Part shown: positions 1-9,788 of the stretch, in pieces
Layout: each line of letters begins with the position of its first letter
How positions within the stretch are numbered: the stretch's first letter is position 1
Origin: Diadophis punctatus similis
Lineage: Eukaryota; Chordata; Lepidosauria; Squamata; Dipsadidae
Length of the DNA stretch: 64,000 nucleotides
Assembly (NCBI GenBank): GCA_023053685.1
Contig: JALIGW010000217.1
Coordinates: 122,913-186,912, forward strand
Direction: 5' to 3'
Made by a program: the position numbers and the translations under genes
The notes under the pieces: generated by a model
The model's input: the letters and a program-made list of their open reading frames with translations, nothing else
Databases searched by the model: none
Told to the model about the DNA's origin: nothing

Positions 1-166
1 GTGTTAGACTTTGGGCTAGCTCTTCAGGGTAGGCTCGGAATCGAAAATCAAGCGAGAATTCGGCTTTCCAGCCCGTGGGGAACAGGAATATGTGTTTCAT
101 TTTCATTTCTGAGGTGTTTGTCAAAAGTGATGTTTTTGGGCTGAATTGAATCCTAAGGCGAATGCT
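1..166 (+). repeat. Representative satellite monomer (166 bp)
   Basis: This is the first complete unit in the phase used here, with 74 G or C bases by hand count (about 45% GC). It carries an NheI site (GCTAGC) near 16, an EcoRI site (GAATTC) near 57, CpG dinucleotides at 36, 42, 53, 61, 74 and 159, and a T-rich tract from 91 to 110. A five-base T run lies at 133-137. No longer internal sub-repeat is obvious; the two halves share only short words such as TTTGGGCT. The strand is the strand as given; the satellite has no proven transcription direction. Confidence 0.95.
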
Positions 167-1991
167 GTGTTAGACTTTGGGCTAGCTCTTCAGGGTAGGC
201 TCGGAATCGAAAATCAAGCGAGAATTTGGTTTTCCAGCACGTGGGGAACAGGAATATGTGTTTCTTTTTCATTTCTGAGGTGTTTGTCAAAAGTGATGTT
301 TTTGGACTGAATTGAATCCTAAGGCGAATGCTGTGTTAGACTTTCGGCTAGCTCTTCAGGGTAGGCTCGGAATCGAAAATCAAGCGAGAATTTGGCTTTC
401 CAGCACGTGGGGAACAGGAATATGTCTTTCTTTTTCATTTCTGAGGTGTTTGTCAAAAGTGATGTTTTTGGGCTGAATTGAATCCTAAGGCGAATGCTGT
501 GTTAGACCTTGGGCTAGTTCTTCAGGGAAAGGTCGGAATCAAAAATCAAGCGAGAATTCGGCTTTCCAGCCCGTGGGGAACAGGAATATGTGTTTCTTTT
601 TCATTTCTGAGGTGTTTGTCAAAAGTGATGTTTTTGGGCTGAATTGAGAAATAAGGCGAATGCTGTGTTAGACATTGGGCTAGCTCTTCAGGGTAGGCTC
701 GGAATCAAAATTCAAGCGAGAATTCGGCTTTCCAGCATGTGGGGAACAGGAATATGTGTTTCTTTTTCATTTCTGATGTGTTTGTCAAAAGTGATGTTTT
801 TTGGCTGAATTGAGAACTAAGGCGAATTCCGTGTTAGACATTGGGCTAGCTCTTCAGGGAAAGGTCGGAATCAAAAATCAAGAGAGAATTCAGCTTTCCA
901 GCCTGTGGGGAACAGGAATATGTGTTTCATTTTCATTTCTGAGGTGTTTGTCAAAAGTGATGTTTTTGGACTGAATTGAATCCTAAGGCGAATGCTGTGT
1001 TAGACTTTGGGCTAGCTCTTCAGGGTAGGCTCGGAATCGAAAATCAAGCGAGAATTCGGCTTTCCAGCCTGTGGGGAACAGGAATATGTGTTTCATTTTC
1101 ATTTCTGAGGTGTTTGTCAAAAGTCATGTTTTTTGGCTGTATTGAGTCCTAAGGCGAATGCTGTGTTAGACTATGGGCTAGCTCTTCAGGGTAGGCTCGG
1201 AATCGAAAATCAAGCGAGAATTTGGCTTTCCAGCACGTGGGGAACAGGAATATGTCTTTCTTTTTCATTTCTGAGGTGTTTGTCAAAAGTGATGTTTTTG
1301 GGCTGAATTGAATCCTAAGGCGAATGCTGTGTTAGACCTTGGGCTAGCTCTTCCGGGAAAGGTCGAATCAAAAATCAAGCGAGAATTCGGCTTTCCAGCC
1401 CGTGGGGAACAGGAATATGTGTTTCTTTTTCATTTCTGAGGTGTTTGTCAAAAGTGATGTTTTTGGGCTGAATTGAATCCTAAGGCGAATGCTGTGTTAG
1501 ACTTTCGGCTAGCTCTTCAGGGTAGGCTCGGAATCGAAAATCAAGCGAGAATTTGGCTTTCCAGCACGTGGGGAACAGGAATATGTCTTTCTTTTTCATT
1601 TCTGAGGTGTTTGTCAAAAGTGATGTTTTTGGGCTGAATTGAATCCTAAGGCGAATGCTGTGTTAGACCTTGGGCTAGCTCTTCAGGGAAAGGTCGGAAT
1701 CAGAAATCAAGCGAGAATTCGGCTTTCCAGCCCGTGGTGAACAGGAATATGTGTTTCTTTTTCATTTCTGAGGTGTTTGTCAAAAGTGATGTTTTTGGGC
1801 TGAATTGAGAAATAAGGCGAATGCTGTGTTAGACCTTGGGCTAGCTCTTCAGGGTAGGCTCGGAATCAAAATTCAAGCGAGAATTCGGCTTTCCAGCATG
1901 TGGGGAACAGGAATATGTGTTTCTTTTTCATTTCTGATGTGTTTGTCAAAAGTGATGTTTTTTGGCTGTATTGAATCCTAAGGCGAATGCT

Positions 1992-2157
1992 GTGTTAGAC
2001 ATTGGGCTAGCTCTTTAGGGTAAGCTCGGAATCGAAAATCAAGCGAGAATTTGGCTTTCCAGCACGTGGGGAACAGGAATATTTCTTTCTTTTTCATTTC
2101 TGAGGTGTTTGTCAAAAGTGATGTTTTTGGGCTGAATTGAGAAATAAGGCGAATGCT
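1992..2157 (+). repeat. Marker monomer with CTCTTTAGGGTAAGC
   Basis: This variant has an ACATTGGG head, TTTAGGGTAAGC in the middle, and AATATTTCTTTC in place of AATATGTGTTTC. Starts are 1992, 3152, 9789, 20231, 21391, 25375, 26535, 28525, 29685, 32009, 34331 and 36985. Related units near 51598, 54087 and 57740 read TTTAGGGTAGGC and appear to be hybrids. It opens the 7-unit duplications and the 14-unit HOR of region B. Confidence 0.9.
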
Positions 2158-2489
2158 GTGTTAGACCTTGGGCTAGCTCTTCAGGGTAGGCTCGGAATCA
2201 AAATTCAAGCGAGAATTCGGCTTTCCAGCCCGTGGGGAACAGGAATATGTGTTTCTTTTTTATTTCTGAGGTGTTTGTCAAAAGTCATGTTTTTTGGCTG
2301 TATTGAGTCCTAAGGCGAATGCTGTGTTAGACTTTGGGCTAGCTCTTCAGGGTAGGCTCGGAATCAAAATTCAAGCGAGAATTCGGCTTTCCAGCCCGTG
2401 GGGAACAGGAATATGTGTTTCTTTTTCATTTCTGAGGTGTTTGTCAAAAGTGATGTTTTTGGGCTGAATTGAATCCTAAGGCGAATGCT

Positions 2490-2653
2490 GTGTTAGACTT
2501 TGGGCTAGCTCTTCAGGGTAGGCTCGGAATCGAAAATGAAGCGAGAATTCAGCTTTCCAGCATGTGGGGAACAGGAATATGTGTTTCTTTTTCATTTCTG
2601 AGGTGTTTGTCAAAAGTGATGTTTTTGGACAATTGAATCCTAAGGCGAATGCT
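2490..2653 (+). repeat. 164-bp monomer with GGACAATTG tail
   Basis: A two-base shortening changes GGACTGAATTG to GGACAATTG, so the unit is 164 bp. The word occurs at about 2627, 3787, 10424, 15397, 20866, 26010, 27170, 29160, 31152, 32644, 34966, 37620, 48746, 51569, 52232, 53726, 54057, 54718 and 57376, with later copies near 57711, 58377, 59538 and 62037. It explains why HOR periods such as 1,160, 2,322 and 2,654 bp fall 2 bp short of whole multiples of 166. Confidence 0.9.
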
Positions 2654-5600
2654 GTGTTAGACTTTGGGCTAGCTCTTCAGGGTAGGCTCGGAATCGAAAA
2701 TCAAGCGAGAATTTGGCTTTCCAGCACGTGGGGAACAGGAATATGTCTTTCTTTTTCATTTCTGAGGTGTTTGTCAAAAGTGATGTTTTTGGGCTGAATT
2801 GAATCCTAAGGCGAATGCTGTGTTAGACCTTGGGCTAGCTCTTCAGGGAAAGGTCGGAATGAAAAATCAAGCGAGAATTCGGCTTTCCAGCCCGTGGGGA
2901 ACAGGAATATGTGTTTCTTTTTCATTTCTGAGGTGTTTGTCAAAAGTGATGTTTTTGGGCTGAATTGAATCCTAAGGCGAATGCTGTGTTAGACTTTGGG
3001 CTAGCTCTTCAGGGTAGGCTCGGAATCGAAAATCAAGCGAGAATTTGGTTTTCCAGCACGTGGGGAACAGGAATATGTGTTTCTTTTTCATTTCTGAGGT
3101 GTTTGTCAAAAGTGATGTTTTTTGGCTGTATTGAATCCTAAGGCGAATGCTGTGTTAGACATTGGGCTAGCTCTTTAGGGTAAGCTCGGAATCGAAAATC
3201 AAGCGAGAATTTGGCTTTCCAGCACGTGGGGAACAGGAATATTTCTTTCTTTTTCATTTCTGAGGTGTTTGTCAAAAGTCATGTTTTTGGGGTGAATTGA
3301 GAAATAAGGCGAATGCTGTGTTAGACCTTGGGCTAGCTCTTCAGGGTAGGCTCGGAATCAAAATTCAAGCGAGAATTCGGCTTTCCAGCCCGTGGGGAAC
3401 AGGAATATGTGTTTCTTTTTTATTTCTGAGGTGTTTGTCAAAAGTCATGTTTTTTGGCTGTATTGAGTCCTAAGGCGAATGCTGTGTTAGACTTTGGGCT
3501 AGCTCTTCAGGGTAGGCTCGGAATCAAAATTCAAGCGAGAATTCGGCTTTCCAGCCCGTGGGGAACAGGAATATGTGTTTCTTTTTCATTTCTGAGGTGT
3601 TTGTCAAAAGTGATGTTTTTGGGCTGAATTGAATCCTAAGGCGAATGCTGTGTTAGACTTTGGGCTAGCTCTTCAGGGTAGGCTCGGAATCGAAAATGAA
3701 GCGAGAATTCAGCTTTCCAGCATGTGGGGAACAGGAATATGTGTTTCTTTTTCATTTCTGAGGTGTTTGTCAAAAGTGATGTTTTTGGACAATTGAATCC
3801 TAAGGCGAATGCTGTGTTAGACTTTGGGCTAGCTCTTCAGGGTAGGCTCGGAATCGAAAATCAAGCGAGAATTTGGCTTTCCAGCACGTGGGGAACAGGA
3901 ATATGTCTTTCTTTTTCATTTCTGAGGTGTTTGTCAAAAGTGATGTTTTTGGGCTGAATTGAATCCTAAGGCGAATGCTGTGTTAGACCTTGGGCTAGCT
4001 CTTCAGGGAAAGGTCGGAATGAAAAATCAAGCGAGAATTCGGCTTTCCAGCCCGTGGGGAACAGGAATATGTGTTTCTTTTTCATTTCTGAGGTGTTTGT
4101 CAAAAGTGATGTTTTTGGGCTGAATTGAATCCTAAGGCGAATGCTGTGTTAGACTTTGGGCTAGCTCTTCAGGGTAGGCTCGGAATCGAAAATCAAGCGA
4201 GAATTTGGTTTTCCAGCACGTGGGGAACAGGAATATGTGTTTCTTTTTCATTTCTGAGGTGTTTGTCAAAAGTGATGTTTTTGGACTGAATTGAATCCTA
4301 AGGCGAATGCTGTGTTAGACTTTCGGCTAGCTCTTCAGGGTAGGCTCGGAATCGAAAATCAAGCGAGAATTTGGCTTTCCAGCACGTGGGGAACAGGAAT
4401 ATGTCTTTCTTTTTCATTTCTGAGGTGTTTGTCAAAAGTGATGTTTTTGGGCTGAATTGAATCCTAAGGCGAATGCTGTGTTAGACCTTGGGCTAGTTCT
4501 TCAGGGAAAGGTCGGAATCAAAAATCAAGCGAGAATTCGGCTTTCCAGCCCGTGGGGAACAGGAATATGTGTTTCTTTTTCATTTCTGAGGTGTTTGTCA
4601 AAAGTGATGTTTTTGGGCTGAATTGAGAAATAAGGCGAATGCTGTGTTAGACATTGGGCTAGCTCTTCAGGGTAGGCTCGGAATCAAAATTCAAGCGAGA
4701 ATTCGGCTTTCCAGCATGTGGGGAACAGGAATATGTGTTTCTTTTTCATTTCTGATGTGTTTGTCAAAAGTGATGTTTTTTGGCTGAATTGAGAACTAAG
4801 GCGAATTCCGTGTTAGACATTGGGCTAGCTCTTCAGGGAAAGGTCGGAATCAAAAATCAAGAGAGAATTCAGCTTTCCAGCCTGTGGGGAACAGGAATAT
4901 GTGTTTCATTTTCATTTCTGAGGTGTTTGTCAAAAGTGATGTTTTTGGACTGAATTGAATCCTAAGGCGAATGCTGTGTTAGACTTTGGGCTAGCTCTTC
5001 AGGGTAGGCTCGGAATCGAAAATCAAGCGAGAATTCGGCTTTCCAGCCTGTGGGGAACAGGAATATGTGTTTCATTTTCATTTCTGAGGTGTTTGTCAAA
5101 AGTCATGTTTTTTGGCTGTATTGAGTCCTAAGGCGAATGCTGTGTTAGACTTTGGGCTAGCTCTTCAGGGAAAGGTCGGAATCAAAAATCAAGCGAGAAT
5201 TCGGCTTTCCAGCCTGTGGGGAACAGGAATATGTGTTTCATTTTCATTTCTGAGGTGTTTGTCAAAAGTCATGTTTTTTGGCTGTATTGAGTCCTAAGGC
5301 GAATGCTGTGTTAGACTTTGGGCTAGCTCTTCAGGGTAGGCTCGGAATCGAAAATCAAGCGAGAATTTGGCTTTCCAGCACGTGGGGAACAGGAATATGT
5401 CTTTCTTTTTCATTTCTGAGGTGTTTGTCAAAAGTGATGTTTTTGGGCTGAATTGAATCCTAAGGCGAATGCTGTGTTAGACCTTGGGCTAGCTCTTCAG
5501 GGAAAGGTCGAATCAAAAATCAAGCGAGAATTCGGCTTTCCAGCCCGTGGGGAACAGGAATATGTGTTTCTTTTTCATTTCTGAGGTGTTTGTCAAAAGT

Positions 5601-6302
5601 GATGTTTTTGGGCTGAATTGAATCCTAAGGCGAATGCTGTGTTAGACTTTCGGCTAGCTCTTCAGGGTAGGCTCGGAATCGAAAATCAAGCGAGAATTTG
5701 GCTTTCCAGCACGTGGGGAACAGGAATATGTCTTTCTTTTTCATTTCTGAGGTGTTTGTCAAAAGTGATGTTTTTGGGCTGAATTGAATCCTAAGGCGAA
5801 TGCTGTGTTAGACCTTGGGCTAGCTCTTCAGGGAAAGGTCGGAATCAGAAATCAAGCGAGAATTCGGCTTTCCAGCCCGTGGTGAACAGGAATATGTGTT
5901 TCTTTTTCATTTCTGAGGTGTTTGTCAAAAGTGATGTTTTTGGGCTGAATTGAGAAATAAGGCGAATGCTGTGTTAGACCTTGGGCTAGCTCTTCAGGGT
6001 AGGCTCGGAATCAAAATTCAAGCGAGAATTCGGCTTTCCAGCATGTGGGGAACAGGAATATGTGTTTCTTTTTCATTTCTGATGTGTTTGTCAAAAGTGA
6101 TGTTTTTTGGCTGAATTGAGAACTAAGGCGAATTCCGTGTTAGTCATTGGGCTAGCTCTTCAGGGAAAGGTCGGAATCAAAAATCAAGAGAGAATTCAGC
6201 TTTCCAGCCTGTGGGGAACAGGAATATGTGTTTCATTTTCATTTCTGAGGTGTTTGTCAAAAGTGATGTTTTTGGACTGAATTGAATCCTAAGGCGAATG
6301 CT

Positions 6303-6966
6303 GTGTTAGACTTTGGGCTAGCTCTTCAGGGTAGGCTCGGAATCGAAAATCAAGCGAGAATTCGGCTTTCCAGCCTGTGGGGAACAGGAATATGTGTTTC
6401 ATTTTCATTTCTGAGGTGTTTGTCAAAAGTCATGTTTTTTGGCTGTATTGAGTCCTAAGGCAAATGCTGTGTTAGACTTTGGGCTAGCTCTTCAGGGAAA
6501 GGTCGGAATCAAAAATCAAGCGAGAATTCGGCTTTCCAGCCTGTGGGGAACAGGAATATGTGTTTCATTTTCATTTCTGAGGTGTTTGTCAAAAGTGATG
6601 TTTTTGGGCTGAATTGAATCCTAAGGCGAATGCTGTGTTAGACTTTGGGCTAGCTCTTCAGGGTAGGCTCGGAATCGAAAATCAAGCGAGAATTCGGCTT
6701 TCCAGCCTGTGGGGAACAGGAATATGTGTTTCATTTTCATTTCTGAGGTGTTTGTCAAAAGTCATGTTTTTTGGCTGTATTGAGTCCTAAGGCAAATGCT
6801 GTGTTAGACTTTGGGCTAGCTCTTCAGGGAAAGGTCGGAATCAAAAATCAAGCGAGAATTCGGCTTTCCAGCCTGTGGGGAACAGGAATATGTGTTTCAT
6901 TTTCATTTCTGAGGTGTTTGTCAAAAGTCATGTTTTTTGGCTGTATTGAGTCCTAAGGCGAATGCT
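6303..6966. repeat. 2-unit tandem duplication (2 x 332 bp)
   Basis: The dimers 6303-6634 and 6635-6966 share the same order (GGGTAGGCTCGG unit, then GGGAAAGGTCGG unit). They also share a private base change, AAGGCAAATGCTG instead of AAGGCGAATGCTG, near 6458 and 6790. The corresponding place in the next macro-repeat copy (12774-13105) has a single dimer without the change, so this is a local duplication. Confidence 0.85.
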
Positions 6967-8128
6967 GTGTTAGACTTTCGGCTAGCTCTTCAGGGTAGGC
7001 TCGGAATCGAAAATCAAGCGAGAATTTGGCTTTCCAGCACGTGGTGAACAGGAATATGTCTTTCTTTTTCATTTCTGAGGTGTTTGTCAAAAGTGATGTT
7101 TTTGGGCTGAATTGAATCCTAAGGCGAATGCTGTGTTAGACCTTGGGCTAGCTCTTCAGGGAAAGGTCGGAATCAAAAATCAAGCGAGAATTCGGCTTTC
7201 CAGCCCGTGGGGAACAGGAATATGTGTTTCTTTTTCATTTCTGAGGTGTTTGTCAAAAGTGATGTTTTTGGGCTGAATTGAGAAATAAGGCGAATGCTGT
7301 GTTAGACCTTGGGCTAGCTCTTCAGGGTAGGCTCGGAATCAAAATTCAAGCGAGAATTCGGCTTTCCAGCATGTGGGGAACAGGAATATGTGTTTCTTTT
7401 TCATTTCTGATGTGTTTGTCAAAAGTGATGTTTTTTGGCTGAATTGAGAACTAAGGCGAATTCCGTGTTAGTCATTGGGCTAGCTCTTCAGGGTAGGCTC
7501 GGAATCGAAAATCAAGCGAGAATTTGGCTTTCCAGCCTGTGGGGAACAGGAATATGTGTTTCATTTTCATTTCTGAGGTGTTTGTCAAAAGTCATGTTTT
7601 TTGGCTGTATTGAGTCCTAAGGCGAATGCTGTGTTAGACTTTGGGCTAGCTCTTCAGGGTAGGCTTGGAATTGAAAATCAAGCGAGAATTCGGCTTTCCA
7701 GCCTGTGGGGAACAGGAATATGTGTTTCCTTTTCATTTCTGAGGTGTTTGTCAAAAGTCATGTTTTTTGGCTGTATTGAGTCCTAAGGCGAATGCTGTGT
7801 TAGACTTTGGGCTAGCTCTTCAGGGAAAGGTCGGAATCAAAAATCAAGCGAGAATTCGGCTTTCCAGCCTGTGGGGAACAGGAATATGTGTTTCATTTTC
7901 ATTTCTGAGGTGTTTGTCAAAAGTCATGTTTTTTGGCTGTATTGAGTCCAAAGGCGAATGCTGTGTTAGACTTTGGGCTAGCTCTTCAGGGTAGGCTCGG
8001 AATCGAAAATCAAGCGAGAATTCGGCTTTCCAGCCTGTGGGGAACAGGAATATGTGTTTCTTTTTCATTTCTGAGGTGTTTGTCAAAAGTGATGTTTTTG
8101 GGCTGAATTGAGAACTAAGGCGAATTCC

Positions 8129-8294
8129 GTGTTAGACATTGGGCTTTCTGTTCAGGGAAAGCTCGGAATCAAAAATCAAGCGAGAATTCGGCTTTCCAGC
8201 CTGTGGGGAACAGGAATATGTGTTTCATTTTCATTTCTGAGGTGTTTGTCAAAAGTCATGTTTTTTGGCTGTATTGAGTCCTAAGGCGAATGCT
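8129..8294 (+). repeat. Marker monomer with CTTTCTGTTCAGGG
   Basis: This rare variant reads GGGCTTTCTGTTCAGGG where other units read GGGCTAGCTCTTCAGGG, followed by GAAAGCTCGG, and so lacks the NheI site. It usually follows a tail with GAGAACTAAGGCGAATTCC, which adds an extra EcoRI site at the junction. I find it starting at 8129, 14101, 19236, 24379, 30185, 42463, 45121, 46783, 49771, 50603, 52427, 52925, 56575 and 60563. Its low copy number makes it a convenient landmark for HOR boundaries. Confidence 0.9.
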
Positions 8295-9622
8295 GTGTTA
8301 GACTTTGGGCTAGCTCTTCAGGGTAGGCTCCGAATCAAAATTCAAGCGAGAATTCGGCTTTCCAGCACGTGGGGAACAGGAATATGTGTTTCTTTTTCAT
8401 TTCTGAGGTGTTTGTCAAAAGTGATGTTTTTGGACTGAATTGAATCCTAAGGCGAATGCTGTGTTAGACTTTCGGCTAGCTCTTCAGGGTAGGTTCGGAA
8501 TCGAAAATCAAGTGAGAATTTGGCTTTCCAGCCCGTGGGGAACAGGAATATGTGTTTCTTTTTCATTTCTGAGGTGTTTGTCAAAAGTGATGTTTTTGGG
8601 CTGAATTGAGAAATAAGGCGAATGCTGTGTTAGACCTTGGGCTAGCTCTTCAGGGAAAGGTCGGAATCAAAAATCAAGCGAGAATTCGGCTTTCCAGCCT
8701 GTGGGGAACAGGAATATGTGTTTCATTTTCATTTCTGAGGTGTTTGTCAAAAGTCATGTTTTTTGGCTGTATTGAGTCCTAAGGCGAATGCTGTGTTAGA
8801 CTTTGGGCTAGCTCTTCAGGGTAGGCTCGGAATCAAAATTCAAGCGAGAATTCGGTTTTCCAGCCCGTGGGGAACAGGAATATGTGTTTCTTTTTCATTT
8901 CTGAGGTGTTTGTCAAAAGTGATGTTTTTGGGCTGAATTGAATCCTAAGGCGAATGCTGTGTTAGACTTTGGGCTAGCTCTTCAGGGTAGGCTCCGAATC
9001 AAAATTCAAGCGAGAATTCGGCTTTCCAGCACGTGGGGAACAGGAATATGTGTTTCTTTTTCATTTCTGAGGTGTTTGTCAAAAGTGATGTTTTTGGACT
9101 GAATTGAATCCTAAGGCGAATGCTGTGTTAGACTTTCGGCTAGCTCTTCAGGGTAGGTTCGGAATCGAAAATCAAGTGAGAATTTGGCTTTCCAGCCCGT
9201 GGGGAACAGGAATATGTGTTTCTTTTTCATTTCTGAGGTGTTTGTCAAAAGTGATGTTTTTGGGCTGAATTGAGAAATAAGGCGAATGCTGTGTTAGACC
9301 TTGGGCTAGCTCTTCAGGGAAAGGTCGGAATCAAAAATCAAGCGAGAATTCGGCTTTCCAGCCTGTGGGGAACAGGAATATGTGTTTCATTTTCATTTCT
9401 GAGGTGTTTGTCAAAAGTCATGTTTTTTGGCTGTATTGAGTCCTAAGGCGAATGCTGTGTTAGACTTTGGGCTAGCTCTTCAGGGTAGGCTCGGAATCAA
9501 AATTCAAGCGAGAATTCGGCTTTCCAGCCCGTGGGGAACAGGAATATGTGTTTCTTTTTCATTTCTGAGGTGTTTGTCAAAAGTGATGTTTTTGGGCTGA
9601 ATTGAATCCTAAGGCGAATGCT
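8295..9622. repeat. 4-unit tandem duplication (2 x 664 bp)
   Basis: Units 8295-8958 and 8959-9622 are two copies of the same four-unit series. It contains the rare GGCTCCGAATC unit, the TTCGG unit with GGTTCGG and AAGTGAG, the GGGAAAGGTCGG unit, and a CCCG unit. One visible difference is CGGTTTTCC near 8853 against CGGCTTTCC near 9517. The other macro-repeat copies (near 14267, 19402 and 24545) carry the series once. Confidence 0.9.
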
Positions 9623-9788
9623 GTGTTAGACTTTGGGCTAGCTCTTCAGGGTAGGCTCGGAATCGAAAATCAAGCGAGAATTCGGCTTTCCAGCATGTGG
9701 GGAACAGGAATATGTGTTTCTTTTTCATTTCTGAGGTGTTTGTCAAAAGTCATGTTTTTTGGCTGTATTGAATCCTAAGGCGAATGCT

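Larger units (their letters stand above)
1992..4311. repeat. 7-unit tandem duplication (2 x 1,160 bp)
   Basis: Units 1992-3151 and 3152-4311 are near-identical 1,160-bp copies: six units of 166 bp and one of 164 bp. Each begins with the ACATTGGG unit carrying TTTAGGGTAAGC and includes the 164-bp unit ending GGACAATTG. A clear difference is GTGATGTTTTTGGGCTG near 2118 against GTCATGTTTTTGGGGTG near 3278. The second copy ends in TTTTTGGACTGAATTG instead of re-entering the TTTTTTGGCTGTATTG junction. Confidence 0.92.

Noticed and set aside
55..80. CENP-B box near TTCGGCTTTCCAGCCCG
   Set aside because: The box needs TTCG, four bases, A, two bases, then CGGG. The required A is T here and the CGGG is not in place; neither strand fits.
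91..137. T-rich tracts as terminators or a TATA-like promoter
   Set aside because: The T runs are short, recur in every unit, and have no GC stem in front. AATATGTG is a fixed part of the unit. Nothing indicates a transcription unit.
2564..2797. Recurrent open frames of 61-80 codons on the + strand, repeated dozens of times
   Set aside because: They are the satellite itself read in one frame. Starts and stops fall at the same unit position every time, the unit length (166) is not a multiple of three, and no frame extends beyond about 115 codons. There is no sign of coding constraint.
7844..8086. Recurrent 62-101 codon frames on the minus strand
   Set aside because: These are the antisense reading of the same units, ending or beginning at fixed unit positions. 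They vary with the CpG transitions rather than at codon third positions.
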